Positions 6,099 to 14,749 of a stretch of 14,955 nucleotides of DNA are shown piece by piece (position 1 is the first letter of the stretch; every line of letters begins with the position of its first letter). The notes below the pieces were generated by a model. The model had not been told where the DNA came from, made no database searches, and saw only the letters and a list, made by a program, of their open reading frames with translations. This stretch comes from CAYJAD01 sp964370305 (GTDB lineage: Bacteria > Desulfobacterota > Desulfovibrionia > Desulfovibrionales > Desulfovibrionaceae), in NCBI GenBank assembly GCA_964370305.1, contig CAYJIU010000053.1, positions 1-14,955 of the forward strand, given 5' to 3'. A program made the translations under genes and the position numbers.

Positions 6099-6191
6099 TT
6101 TGATGACAAACCCCACTCCGTGTGGCCTTGCGCCGCTATTGTCAGCAAAGCTGCCAAGCGGAAAGGCACGAAAATCAATCGCTTTACGGCG
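6099..6191. repeat. Structured 93-nt dispersed repeat, copy A
   Basis: Shares its start TTTGATGACAAACCCCAC, the middle TTGCGCCGC and AGCTGCC, and AAGGCACGAAAATCA...ACGGCG at its end with copy B at 14776-14868. About 75 of 95 aligned columns match by eye, and both copies are 93 nt. Short hairpins are retained: CCAC/GTG near 6114-6124 and CCGCT/AGCGG around CAGC-AAA-GCTG. It lies between the convergent EIIC and livF genes, flanked by 12-bp direct repeats (6084-6095 and 6189-6200). The minus-strand open frame over it is not credible as a gene. Confidence 0.75.
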
Positions 6192-6236
6192 TAGAGGTCT
6201 CTATTGTTATGTTTTTCAAAACTAAAGCAATTAGCT

Positions 6237-6950
6237 CTAATGTCCGCCGAGGTAAGCCTCCCTAACCATAGGATCATTAAGCATTACATCGGCATTATTT
6301 TCCATAACCACATTGCCCACTTCAAGCACATAGCCACGCTTGGCAAGCTTTAAGGCAGCTCTGGCATTTTGCTCCACCAAGACCACCGTTACACCATTTT
6401 CATTGATGGTGCGGATAGTTTCAAAAATAGAGGCCACCAAGAGTGGCGCAAGACCCAATGAGGGCTCATCAAGAAGCAAAAGCCTTGGTTGGCCCATAAG
6501 AGCACGACCTATGGCTAGCATTTGCTGCTCACCTCCAGAAAGTGTGCCGGCAAGCTGGCGTTGACGTTCCTCAAGGCGTGGAAATAACTTAAAAATCCAT
6601 TCTAAGCTTTTAGCAATTTTATCCTTATCTTCAATGGTAAAAGCACCTAATTTCAAATTCCCAAGCACACTCATGGTGCCAAAAACGCGTCTGCCTTCAG
6701 GTGATTGCGTAATACCTTTTTTAACTATTTCATCACTTTGCAATGTATGAAGGGGCATACCATCAAAAAGAATTTCACCTTTTTTTACACTTTGCAGCCC
6801 ACTAATGGTTTGCATGGTGGTGGTTTTGCCAGCACCATTGGCACCCAAAATGGTTACAATTTCGCCCTCTTCCACCTTTAGGCTGATGCCGTGTAAGGCC
6901 TCCACCTGACCATAATTTACGTATACATCTTTTAATTCCAAGAGTGCCAT
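6237..6950 (-). CDS. livF: Branched-chain amino-acid ABC transporter ATPase LivF
   Basis: A 237-residue ATPase of the LIV/HAAT importer family, which hydrolyses ATP at the cytoplasmic face with LivG. Walker A GANGAGKT is at residues 36-43, signature LSGGEQ at 137-142, Walker B LLLLDEP at 157-163, and VEQNARAAL replaces the usual H-loop as in other LivF proteins. The start is taken at 6950 (MALLELKDVYVNYG) with GGGAG upstream; the frame extends to 7025 but that would overlap livG heavily. It begins 1 nt after the livG stop and is the last gene of the operon. Confidence 0.95.
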   Translation of the reverse strand: MALLELKDVYVNYGQVEALHGISLKVEEGEIVTILGANGAGKTTTMQTISGLQSVKKGEILFDGMPLHTLQSDEIVKKGITQSPEGRRVFGTMSVLGNLKLGAFTIEDKDKIAKSLEWIFKLFPRLEERQRQLAGTLSGGEQQMLAIGRALMGQPRLLLLDEPSLGLAPLLVASIFETIRTINENGVTVVLVEQNARAALKLAKRGYVLEVGNVVMENNADVMLNDPMVREAYLGGH

Positions 6951-6951
6951 A

Positions 6952-7722
6952 TTACCAACTCCCATCGTCCACACCGAGGTATGCCTCGATGACAGCTTTG
7001 TTATTACGGATATTTTCCGGCACATCCTTGGCTATAACACATCCATTTTCAAGGACAATCAGCTCATGGCAAATATGCATGACTAAGCGCATATCATGCT
7101 CGATTAAAAGTACCGTAATGCCCCGCTTGCGAATGGCATGGATAAGTTCCATAAGTTCAGCAGTTTCTTGCTCATTCATGCCCCCTGCCGGCTCATCCAA
7201 GATGAGCAATTCTGGGTCAGAAGCCAAAGCGCGCGCAATTTCTAATAAACGCTGTTTACCATAAGCAAGGCTTCCTGCGCGCTCAGCATACAAATCATCA
7301 ATACCCACAAAGGCAAGTTCTTGCATGGCGCGGTCAAAGGCGGCCTTTTCTTCGCGTCTTTGCCAAGGCAAGCGCAACATGGATGAAACAACTCCAGCTG
7401 TCATCCGGCAATGGTGCCCCGCAAGGACATTTTCTACAGCCTGCATGCGCGGGAAAAGGCGTATGGTTTGGAATGTTCTGGCTATGCCTTTTTTTACAAG
7501 TTTGTACGAAGGAATACCGGTAATACGCTCAGTCTTAAAGTAAATATCGCCCTTCTCCGGCTTGTAGTTTCCGGTAATACAGTTAAATACCGTAGTCTTA
7601 CCGGCACCATTGGGGCCGATTAACCCCACAATGCTACCCCTTGCTACCTCAAAATTAACTTCCTGCATGGCCGTTAACCCACCAAAAACCTTGGTGACAT
7701 TGGCAAGTCTTAATAAACTCAT
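6952..7722 (-). CDS. livG: Branched-chain amino-acid ABC transporter ATPase LivG
   Basis: A 256-residue ATPase, partner of LivF. Walker A GPNGAGKT is at residues 36-43. The segment ARTFQTIRLFPRMQAVENVLAG is typical of LivG, the signature is the LivG-style LAYGKQRLLEIARAL, and Walker B is LLILDEPAGGMN followed by LLIEHDM with the switch His. The ATG at 7722 overlaps the livM stop in an ATGA junction, and AGGGGG lies upstream inside livM. These are strong signs of translational coupling in one operon. Confidence 0.95.
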   Translation of the reverse strand: MSLLRLANVTKVFGGLTAMQEVNFEVARGSIVGLIGPNGAGKTTVFNCITGNYKPEKGDIYFKTERITGIPSYKLVKKGIARTFQTIRLFPRMQAVENVLAGHHCRMTAGVVSSMLRLPWQRREEKAAFDRAMQELAFVGIDDLYAERAGSLAYGKQRLLEIARALASDPELLILDEPAGGMNEQETAELMELIHAIRKRGITVLLIEHDMRLVMHICHELIVLENGCVIAKDVPENIRNNKAVIEAYLGVDDGSW

Positions 7723-8717
7723 ATCTTGCCCCCTTGCTCTGGTGGAGATGATGCCGATGACGGCGGTTTGCTTGTGCCATCTTTATTAAAAAAGTTAACC
7801 TTATATTTATATAAAGCTGGTGGTAAAAGGCCTTGTGGCCGCCAAATCATCATACCCATCATGGCTAGACCAAAAATGAGCATACGTGCATTGGAAAATT
7901 CACGTAAAATTTCAGGTAAACCAATGAATATAAAGGTACTTAATAGCACACCCAATTGACTGCCACCACTCAAAATAACCACAGCAAAAATTACCACAGA
8001 TTCAGTAAACGAAAATGACTCCGGCGTTACAATGGTCATCTTGGCAGCAAAAACATTACCAGCAGTACCAGCCCAACACGCACCAATTATAAAGGCAATC
8101 AACTTATATTTCGCTACATTCACACCACAACCATTGGCAGCGGTATCATCTTCGCGAATATAATTTAAGGCCCGACCAAAACGCGATTGAGCAAGCCATG
8201 CAAAAAATAGCACACTTAAGGCCACTCCACCCCAAACAAAATAATAAAATTGCGTTGGGGTAACTATGCGAAAGCCAAGAATTTCTGGCCGTGAAATACC
8301 AAAGATACCATTGGCTCCGCCAAAAACTCCACCCACATCATTAATGAGAGTTAAGCGCACAATCTCAACAATACCAATGGTTACGATAAGCAAATAGTCA
8401 CCGCGCAAATGTATAATGGGCCTTGCTACAATGAGTGCAAAAATCCCTGCCGCCACCCCTGCCAAAGGCAAGAGATAAAGCACAGGTATGCCAAACATAG
8501 TATTTAAAACAGCAGTAGTATAGGCACCAATGGCATAAAATGCCGCATGCCCCATGTGAAACAGACCAGCCTGACCTAGAATAACATTTAATGAAAGAGC
8601 AAGCCAAGCATACAGCCCAATACTTACACAAACGTCAACCCAATATCTATTGGCCACCATCGGCAAAAATAAAATACCTACAATGAGTGCGATGGAAATA
8701 ATGTGTCGTATGTTCAT
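7719..8717 (-). CDS. livM: Branched-chain amino-acid ABC transporter permease LivM
   Basis: A 332-residue inner-membrane permease with about ten hydrophobic segments. The N-terminal half has the family's ALSLNVILGQAGLFHMGHAAFYAIGAY pattern split over two helices, then HLRGDYLLIVTIGIVEIVR and the cytoplasmic loop SRFGRALNYIREDDTAANGCGVN that contacts the ATPases. The C-terminal tail (from about residue 308) is hydrophilic and Pro/Ser-rich, somewhat longer than usual. Its ATG overlaps the livH stop in an ATGA junction. It pairs with LivH to form the transmembrane channel. Confidence 0.94.
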   Translation of the reverse strand: MNIRHIISIALIVGILFLPMVANRYWVDVCVSIGLYAWLALSLNVILGQAGLFHMGHAAFYAIGAYTTAVLNTMFGIPVLYLLPLAGVAAGIFALIVARPIIHLRGDYLLIVTIGIVEIVRLTLINDVGGVFGGANGIFGISRPEILGFRIVTPTQFYYFVWGGVALSVLFFAWLAQSRFGRALNYIREDDTAANGCGVNVAKYKLIAFIIGACWAGTAGNVFAAKMTIVTPESFSFTESVVIFAVVILSGGSQLGVLLSTFIFIGLPEILREFSNARMLIFGLAMMGMMIWRPQGLLPPALYKYKVNFFNKDGTSKPPSSASSPPEQGGKI

Positions 8718-9619
8718 AGCTTATCAGCCACCCTTTCGCCCAAGATGCCAGTGGGGCGGACAATAAGTATACAAATAAGTACGCCAAAGGCAATGACGTC
8801 CTTCCAGGCCGCGGCAATATACGCCGCACTCATGGCCTCAATAACACCTAGTAAAAGGCCGCCTAGCATAGCACCGGGGATATTACCAATACCCCCCAAA
8901 ATGGCGGCAGTAAAGGCTTTTAAGCCGTAGCTCCAGCCCATGACAAAGTCAATTTGTCCATAGTACATCCCAACCATCATACCGGCAGCACCGCCAAGGC
9001 CGGGCCCAATCATAAATACTATGGATATGATACGATTTACATTGATGCCCATGAGTCTTGCTGCCCCTTGGTCAATGGATACTGCGCGCATGGCAGCTCC
9101 GGTACGGGTGCGATGCACAAATAGATGCAGAGCAAGCATGAGTAATAATGAGGTTATAATAACTAAAATACGTATGCCGGGCACTTCCCAAGAACCAATG
9201 CTTACAGTAAACGAAGGGCGGGCCACTTCTGGATATACAAAAAAGCGCGCACCATAAACAAGCATAATGGCATTTTGGAAAAATATGGAGGCCCCAAGGG
9301 CTGAAACCACTGCCGATAAACGACTTGCAGTGCGCAGCGGCCTATAAGCCACACGCTCAAGCAAAAAGCCCATGAAGGCCACTAACACAGCCACCATGAC
9401 AAAGACCAAAAAAATTGCCACTGGTACGGGCAAAGCTCCGGCAAGCCCCACACTCACAAGCAAGGTCAAACCAAAGTATGCCCCAATGGTGAATAAATCA
9501 CCGTGGGCAAAGTTAATGAGCTTCAATATGCCATAAACCATGGTATAACCTAACGCTACCAGCGCGTAGATACTACCCACAGCAAGGCCATTGATTAACT
9601 GTTGAACAAAATCACCCAT
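8714..9619 (-). CDS. livH: Branched-chain amino-acid ABC transporter permease LivH
   Basis: A 301-residue inner-membrane permease. The opening FVQQLINGLAVGSIYALVAL and GYTMVYGILKLINFAHGD are characteristic of LivH, as are the loop HRTRTGAAMRAVSIDQGAARLMGI and the late AAILGGIGNIPGAMLGG. I place the start at the ATG at 9619 with AAGG about 9 nt upstream; a TTG at 9628 is in frame but less likely. It is the first gene of the livHMGF operon. The binding protein LivK that usually precedes it is not present within the 215 nt before putA ends, so it must be encoded elsewhere or be shared. Confidence 0.94.
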   Translation of the reverse strand: MGDFVQQLINGLAVGSIYALVALGYTMVYGILKLINFAHGDLFTIGAYFGLTLLVSVGLAGALPVPVAIFLVFVMVAVLVAFMGFLLERVAYRPLRTASRLSAVVSALGASIFFQNAIMLVYGARFFVYPEVARPSFTVSIGSWEVPGIRILVIITSLLLMLALHLFVHRTRTGAAMRAVSIDQGAARLMGINVNRIISIVFMIGPGLGGAAGMMVGMYYGQIDFVMGWSYGLKAFTAAILGGIGNIPGAMLGGLLLGVIEAMSAAYIAAAWKDVIAFGVLICILIVRPTGILGERVADKL

Positions 9620-9661
9620 GCACACCAACCTTAAGCTATATGTTATGGTTATCCGGAGAAA

Positions 9662-9680
9662 TTTTTGCTGACGGCAAAAA
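9662..9680. promoter_or_regulatory. Dyad TTTTTGC-N5-GCAAAAA upstream of livH
   Basis: Perfect 7-bp inverted arms (9662-9668 and 9674-9680) around TGACG, about 43-61 nt upstream of the livH ATG. A good position for an operator of the liv operon; the regulator is unknown. On the minus strand a TGG...TTTGC pair nearby is one base too widely spaced for a sigma-54 box. No convincing sigma-70 promoter was found. Confidence 0.35.
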
Positions 9681-9712
9681 GTTATTCCAGACTTCCCTCA
9701 AACACTTTATAA

Positions 9713-9754
9713 CCTACCCCTCAACCGCAAAGGGTTAAGGGGTAGGAGTTTTTT
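9713..9754. terminator. Strong hairpin between putA and livH
   Basis: CCTACCCCT (9713-9721) pairs with AGGGGTAGG (9738-9746), with inner AACC/GGTT pairs and one mismatch. Six T (9749-9754) follow on the plus strand. On the minus strand, where putA would need it, only TTATAAAG follows. It may still end putA imperfectly, or it may stop a plus-strand antisense transcript. Confidence 0.6.
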
Positions 9755-9834
9755 ATTCTGAACTAATCCGCAAACATAAAACGCCACTACAAATTGTTAA
9801 AAACTAATTTGTCATCGCGGCACCACACGTGCAA

Positions 9835-12800
9835 TTATGCTTCCCAATCGTCATCTTCTTCCACCGGAGCAAAACCGCGGCGCATGGTATTTTCTGTAAT
9901 TACGCGCGGATCCATAAAGTGTAGTAGATAGTCAGGGCCGCCAGCCTTGGTACCAACACCAGACATACGTGCTCCACCAAAGGGCTGACGCTCAACCAAA
10001 GCACCAGTATTATTACGATTCAAGTATAAGTTACCCACACGGAAGTTCTTACGTGCTTTGTCCAAATTCTTAGGTGAGCGACTAAATACACCACCGGTTA
10101 AGGCAAAGCGTGTACTATTGCCAAGCTCAATGGCATGGTCAAAATCCTTGGCGCGCATAATGGCAAGCACTGGGCCAAAGACTTCTTCTTGAGCAATGCG
10201 ATGTTCAGGAGTAATACCATCTACCATGGTTATGGGCACCCAATAGCCTTCGCCTTCTGGTGTGGAACTCTTGTAAAGCAAGTTGCCTTCGCTTTCAGCA
10301 AGCGCTGCATATTCAAGCACATTTTTCTGCGCAGCAGCATCGGCCACAGCACCCATAGCATAGGTGCAATCTTCTGCCGGCCCTATGAGTAAAGCCTTAG
10401 CACCTTCTACCAAGCGTTCTATGGCCTTATCATAAATGGCATCAGTAACAATCAAACGCGAACAAGCTGAGCACTTTTGCCCTTGGAAGGCAAAAGCAGA
10501 ATAAAGCACATGCGGCACAGCTTCATCAAGGTCAGCATCATCATCAATTATAATGGCGTTTTTGCCACCCATTTCGGAAATAACTTTTTTTACATTGGCC
10601 TGATTGGGGCCGGTTTTTCCAGCTTTTTCCACAATACGCAAGCCAACTTCCATAGAGCCAGTAAAGGCTATGCAGCTAATATCAGGGTGCTCAACTAAAT
10701 AATCACCCATGACTGAACCACGCCCCGGCACGTAGTTAAATACACCGGCTGGCAAGCCAGCTTCCTCAAATATTTCAACTAAATGATGCCCGATGATACC
10801 GGTAATATTCGCAGGTTTATAAATAACAGGATTACCGGCAACGATGGCTGCAGAAGCCATGCCCATACTAATGGCAAGGGGGAAGTTCCACGGAGCAATA
10901 ACGGCAGTAATGCCCTTGGGATCATATATGTAATGGTTAAGCTCACCAGGCGCATTACCTAAACGGCGTGGTTTGGCAAGGCGTTCCATTTCACGGGCAT
11001 AATATTCTAAAAAGTCAATGGCTTCAGCAACGTCCGCTTGTGCTTGATCCCATTGCTTACCCACTTCCAAAACCTGCCAAGACGAAAGCTCATATTGACG
11101 ACGACGCGCAATGGCTGCCGCCTTTACTAGATATTTCGCCCGCTCTACAGGATTAGTATCACGCCATGCAGGGTACGCCGCGCGGGCAGCCGCAAGGGCC
11201 ATATCCACCTCAGCAATACCGCCTTGGCACACATGCCCAAGTACCTCAGAAGGCTTTGCAGGATTTACCGTGGGGATTTTATCCTCAACTTCAACTTTTT
11301 TACCACCTATATATAATGGGTAAACCTTGCCCAAGCCAGTGGCTCGAATTTTTGCAATTTCAGCAGGAAATACCGCACGATGATCTTCGCGGGTAAAGTC
11401 CACCATGGGCTCATTAACAAAGGGGCCAAAGCCTTCAACTTGGCTTGTGCTTTTGCGGTTTTGCTCGCGCACACCGCGCTCACGATCAGCCGTTTTATGT
11501 GGATCTTCCAAAAGCTTCTCAAGGCTTGCCTCTTCCACAAAGCTCTGGCGCAAAAATGATTCATTGGCAGTATTTTCCAACAGACGGCGTACCAAGTAGC
11601 CCATACCAGGCACCATATCACCATAAGGACAATACAAGCGCACTCGTCCGGCAATCTTCAAAATACCACGACGCACAGGCTCAGCCATGCCATAAAGAAC
11701 TTGGAATTCATAACGAGAATCGTGTACGTTTAGCTCTTTTGCAATTTCCATAACCGCAGAAATGGTACGCACATTATGCGAAGCACATGCAAAATGGCAG
11801 ATGTCACTATTTTTTAGAATGGTGTAGGCTATGCGCTCATAACAAGCATCACTGTCAGCCTTGATAGTCCATACCGGAACATCCCAGCCCATTTGCTTAG
11901 CTTTAACCACTTCATAATCCCAATAGGCACCCTTCACAAGACGGATAGAAATGGGTGTATTATGGGTTTTTGCCCAGGCAATTAGCTCTTCTGTATCTTT
12001 TTCAGCATCTTTTAAATACGCTTGCAATACTATACCAATATGCGGATAATCTTTATATTCCAACTTTAAGCGGCGATATACCTCAAGAGTAATATCCTTA
12101 TGCTTATATGATTCCATATCAATGCAGAAGAAGGCATTTAACTCCACCGCGCGCTTGCATATACGGCGGGCTTGTTCCAATATGCCTACCACAGAACCTT
12201 CAAAATCTTGCGGATTTGCAAGACAGAACGTGGCTGTGGGCTTTATGGCAACATTAATCTTTGGTGCATGGCCCCAATCGTCTTTTTGCTTGGGGTCACT
12301 GCCTAGGGCAGCCCATGTATCTTGCTCCTTTTCTAGCGCGTCCAAAAGCTCAAGGTATGTACCCACATACTCCTCAGCCTCAGCATGCGACAGTGTAGCC
12401 TCACCAAGTACGTCCACCACAGCGGCAAAGCCATCGCTGCGTAATTTTTTCATATTTTTGATGGCATCATCGGTTCTTTCACCCACGATGAATTGTTTAG
12501 CCATCTCATGAATGTTAGCAGAAATAAATTTATTTAACATGCCCCCGCCAAGTGAACCCAACATACCAGCCATCTTAGCTCCTGCTGAGAGAAAGGCTGG
12601 CATATCTTTTTCTTCGCCAAAATATTCTTGAATGTGATCTGTTAAAAGCTTAGGGGTTGTTAGAGAAGGAAACGTATCTACAAAACGAAAAATTTGCACT
12701 TTAAATTGCTCATTTTGCATACTCCAATCCATAACCTTACCCATCCAAGCTGCTTTATTGAACAAGGATGGCTTTTCACCAGAAATGCTGGCAAACATCT

Positions 12801-12843
12801 CCTTGCCGCGCTCAATGACTTTCGCATCGGTACTTTCTTGCAT
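9835..12843 (-). CDS. putA: Bifunctional proline dehydrogenase / P5C dehydrogenase PutA
   Basis: A 1002-residue fusion that oxidises proline to glutamate: FAD-dependent proline dehydrogenase passes electrons to the quinone pool, and NAD-dependent 1-pyrroline-5-carboxylate dehydrogenase completes the oxidation. The PRODH half (about residues 60-470) shows RLVKGAYWDYE at 301-311, YEFQVLYGMAEPVRR, and GYLVRRLLENTANESF with the proline-binding Arg pair. The aldehyde dehydrogenase half (about 530-990) shows APWNFPLAISMGM, FTGSMEVG, general-base Glu757 in EMGGKNA and catalytic Cys791 in GQKCSACSR. The 34-residue Glu-Cys spacing matches known P5C dehydrogenases. It lacks the N-terminal ribbon-helix-helix of E. 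coli PutA, so it should not repress itself. GGGGA precedes the ATG. It is probably monocistronic. Confidence 0.97.
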   Translation of the reverse strand: MQESTDAKVIERGKEMFASISGEKPSLFNKAAWMGKVMDWSMQNEQFKVQIFRFVDTFPSLTTPKLLTDHIQEYFGEEKDMPAFLSAGAKMAGMLGSLGGGMLNKFISANIHEMAKQFIVGERTDDAIKNMKKLRSDGFAAVVDVLGEATLSHAEAEEYVGTYLELLDALEKEQDTWAALGSDPKQKDDWGHAPKINVAIKPTATFCLANPQDFEGSVVGILEQARRICKRAVELNAFFCIDMESYKHKDITLEVYRRLKLEYKDYPHIGIVLQAYLKDAEKDTEELIAWAKTHNTPISIRLVKGAYWDYEVVKAKQMGWDVPVWTIKADSDACYERIAYTILKNSDICHFACASHNVRTISAVMEIAKELNVHDSRYEFQVLYGMAEPVRRGILKIAGRVRLYCPYGDMVPGMGYLVRRLLENTANESFLRQSFVEEASLEKLLEDPHKTADRERGVREQNRKSTSQVEGFGPFVNEPMVDFTREDHRAVFPAEIAKIRATGLGKVYPLYIGGKKVEVEDKIPTVNPAKPSEVLGHVCQGGIAEVDMALAAARAAYPAWRDTNPVERAKYLVKAAAIARRRQYELSSWQVLEVGKQWDQAQADVAEAIDFLEYYAREMERLAKPRRLGNAPGELNHYIYDPKGITAVIAPWNFPLAISMGMASAAIVAGNPVIYKPANITGIIGHHLVEIFEEAGLPAGVFNYVPGRGSVMGDYLVEHPDISCIAFTGSMEVGLRIVEKAGKTGPNQANVKKVISEMGGKNAIIIDDDADLDEAVPHVLYSAFAFQGQKCSACSRLIVTDAIYDKAIERLVEGAKALLIGPAEDCTYAMGAVADAAAQKNVLEYAALAESEGNLLYKSSTPEGEGYWVPITMVDGITPEHRIAQEEVFGPVLAIMRAKDFDHAIELGNSTRFALTGGVFSRSPKNLDKARKNFRVGNLYLNRNNTGALVERQPFGGARMSGVGTKAGGPDYLLHFMDPRVITENTMRRGFAPVEEDDDWEA

Positions 12844-12911
12844 AATGTATCCCCAAATAATTGATGTTAATTTTAAGGTTAATTTATATTATCAAAACAA
12901 CTATCGCAGGC

Positions 12912-12941
12912 ACTCTAGCAAAGGTCACGGTCACGCGTCAA
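12912..12941 (-). promoter_or_regulatory. Candidate sigma-70 promoter of putA
   Basis: On the minus strand TTGACG (12941-12936), 18 nt, then TAGAGT (12917-12912). The spacer holds a tandem GTGACC-GTGACC (12934-12923), which could be a regulator half-site pair. The leader would be about 60 nt. The match is moderate. Confidence 0.4.
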
Positions 12942-13201
12942 TATGGAAAATAAATTTTAATCAGCGTCACTGCGAAGATAAACTCTCTGCGACGCAGGGC
13001 ATGGTCTAAAAAAACAGCACCTTAAAAAAACATTTTAAATTACGCTACCTTAAACTAAACAGTGACAAAAATTATTAAAAACACAAAGCAAAAAAACCTA
13101 TATTTACGCAAACACACCTAAACACTAGTATTTTAATACGTTATCATAAAGAGTTATTATAGCACAAAAATTAGCAAACTTATTTTTTTCCTAAAAAATT
13201 G
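12942..13201. other. AT-rich divergent intergenic region without a gene
   Basis: No credible gene in either strand. The part from 13001 on is very A-rich, with several A-runs of 6-7, and may act as UP-element or bent DNA for the flanking promoters. A small palindrome CTGCGACGCAG lies at 12987-12997. I see no RNA gene or insertion sequence. Confidence 0.6.
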
Positions 13202-13253
13202 TTGACTTGGCCAGATAAACTAGTTAGAGCTAAGTCTAGCAAAAGTTAACTTT
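13202..13253 (+). promoter_or_regulatory. Candidate tolC promoter and AAAGTTAACTTT palindrome
   Basis: TTGACT (13202-13207) is a good -35, but the -10 at 17-nt spacing, TAGAGC (13225-13230), is poor, suggesting an activated or weak promoter. A perfect 12-bp palindrome AAAGTTAACTTT (13242-13253) lies at about the transcription start and could be an operator. Confidence 0.35.
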
Positions 13254-13267
13254 AACGGGAGTTATGT

Positions 13268-14725
13268 ATGTTTATTTCAAAACGTAGTCTATGTTTGACC
13301 CTTTTTGTGGGCATGTTTATTGTGACTACGCCGTGTTTTGCGGCGGGTATGTCTTCAGATTTGCAGAAAGAAAATTCTTCAAGAATGTGGGGTGATGATA
13401 AAGCCAGCGGCGTCCCATATGAATTAAAAGAAGAAAATCCCACTGCAGGCCACATGACCACCATGTCTGAAACTGTAAACGCGGTTATTAAGACTCATAA
13501 AGCACTAAAATCCATTCAAGAAAACCGCATTGTGGCTGAAGAAGAGCTATCAAGCTCCAAAGCAGGATATGGCCCACGCGTTGACCTCACAGGTAGCTCT
13601 GGTCTTTCCAATGTCAGTAATAGCAGCACCAGAAACTCTGGTAGAAACACCGCCATGTACGGAGTAAGTCAAGTAAGGCTCTTACTTACTCAACCTATAT
13701 GGGATGGTTTTGCCACCCGTAGCCGTGTGCGTTCAAGCCAAGCTACGCTTGATTCAGTAACCAGTCGCGTTATTGATAATGCCACAACCCTTGCCCTTGA
13801 CGGTATCATTGCCCATGTGGATCTTATCTGGCGTAGAAAAACCCTTGATTTGTCCAAAACCAATGTGGCAACACATGAAAGAATTTTAGCCCTTACCAGA
13901 GATCGTGAAGCCACTGGCGCAGACACCATTGCCAACGTCACTCAAACTCAAGGTCGTTTAATCAACGCTTTGAGCACACTTGAAGATTCAAAAACATCTT
14001 TAATTCAAGGTGAAGATTCTTATACTCGTCTTACTGAAATGCCTGTACCAGTTTCCATGGGCCCAGTTAAGCAGCCCTTAAAAATGTTCTCTGGCCCACA
14101 AGAAATTATTGAATTTGCTAAGACGAATAACCCAAAAATCATAGCCTACTTGGCAGACGTTCGTATTGAACAAGCCAATAAAGAGCTTGCTGAATCTGCA
14201 TACTATCCTACTATCAACATAGAAGCAGGCCCCAATTATAGCTATAATGGTTATGATTATCACACCGATGCTTGGACTTCTGGTTGGGACGTACAAGGAA
14301 CCATGACTTGGAACCTCTTCAATAGTGGTGCTGATTTTTATGCCAATAAAGCTCAAGCTGCAAGAATTCGTGAATCACGCCACACCGCATATAGCGCGTT
14401 GGATGATTTAAGATTGCAAATTCTTAACTCTTGGACTGATTATCAAAATGCCATTACCCAATTGGCCTACCATGAAGAAGCCATTGGTTACAACTTACAA
14501 ACTCGCGACCTTTATATGGAACAATTCCTCATTGGTCAGCGTACCCTTTTGGACGTGCTTGACGCAGAAAGTGAGTTGTATAACTCTGAAATACAATCTG
14601 TAACCGCACGTGCAAATATCCTCATCAGTGCTTACACATTATATGCACTTGCTGGCCTACTCTTACCGGAACTTCAAATTACTGCTGATCAAGTACTAGT
14701 TGCCCCTGCTGAAACACAACAATAA
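13268..14725 (+). CDS. TolC-family outer-membrane channel protein
   Basis: A 485-residue TolC-like protein of the type I secretion/efflux outer-membrane channel family. Residues 1-26 are a Sec signal peptide (MFISKRSLCLTLFVGMFIV, ending PCFAA). The mature protein has two similar halves of long amphipathic helices: first SETVNAVIKTHKALKSI...GYGPRVDLTGSSG, LTQPIWDGFATRSRV; second NNPKIIAYLADVRIEQANKE, SAYYPTINIEAGPNYSY, TWNLFNSGADF. It ends QRTLLDVLDAESELYNSEIQ before ANILISAYTLYALAGLL. These paired motifs are typical of the type I secretion TolC subgroup. GGGAG 6 nt upstream sets the start. Its inner-membrane ABC and adaptor partners are not in the window, and terminators follow directly, so it is probably transcribed alone. 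Confidence 0.92.
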   Translation: MFISKRSLCLTLFVGMFIVTTPCFAAGMSSDLQKENSSRMWGDDKASGVPYELKEENPTAGHMTTMSETVNAVIKTHKALKSIQENRIVAEEELSSSKAGYGPRVDLTGSSGLSNVSNSSTRNSGRNTAMYGVSQVRLLLTQPIWDGFATRSRVRSSQATLDSVTSRVIDNATTLALDGIIAHVDLIWRRKTLDLSKTNVATHERILALTRDREATGADTIANVTQTQGRLINALSTLEDSKTSLIQGEDSYTRLTEMPVPVSMGPVKQPLKMFSGPQEIIEFAKTNNPKIIAYLADVRIEQANKELAESAYYPTINIEAGPNYSYNGYDYHTDAWTSGWDVQGTMTWNLFNSGADFYANKAQAARIRESRHTAYSALDDLRLQILNSWTDYQNAITQLAYHEEAIGYNLQTRDLYMEQFLIGQRTLLDVLDAESELYNSEIQSVTARANILISAYTLYALAGLLLPELQITADQVLVAPAETQQ

Positions 14726-14749
14726 TCCCCGTAGCACATATGAATGTTC

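Noticed and set aside
6099..6108. TGATGA near the start of the 93-nt repeat as a C/D-box RNA signal
   Set aside because: C/D-box guide RNAs are archaeal/eukaryotic, and no matching D box with guide layout is seen; treated as coincidence.
6011..6277. Minus-strand 88-codon open frame overlapping the end of livF
   Set aside because: It is made mostly of the 93-nt repeat and its flanking hairpin, overlaps livF in another frame and resembles no protein.
13264..13287. ATG at 13264 just before tolC
   Set aside because: It opens a frame that stops after seven codons; the ATG at 13268 gives the signal peptide and has better spacing from GGGAG.
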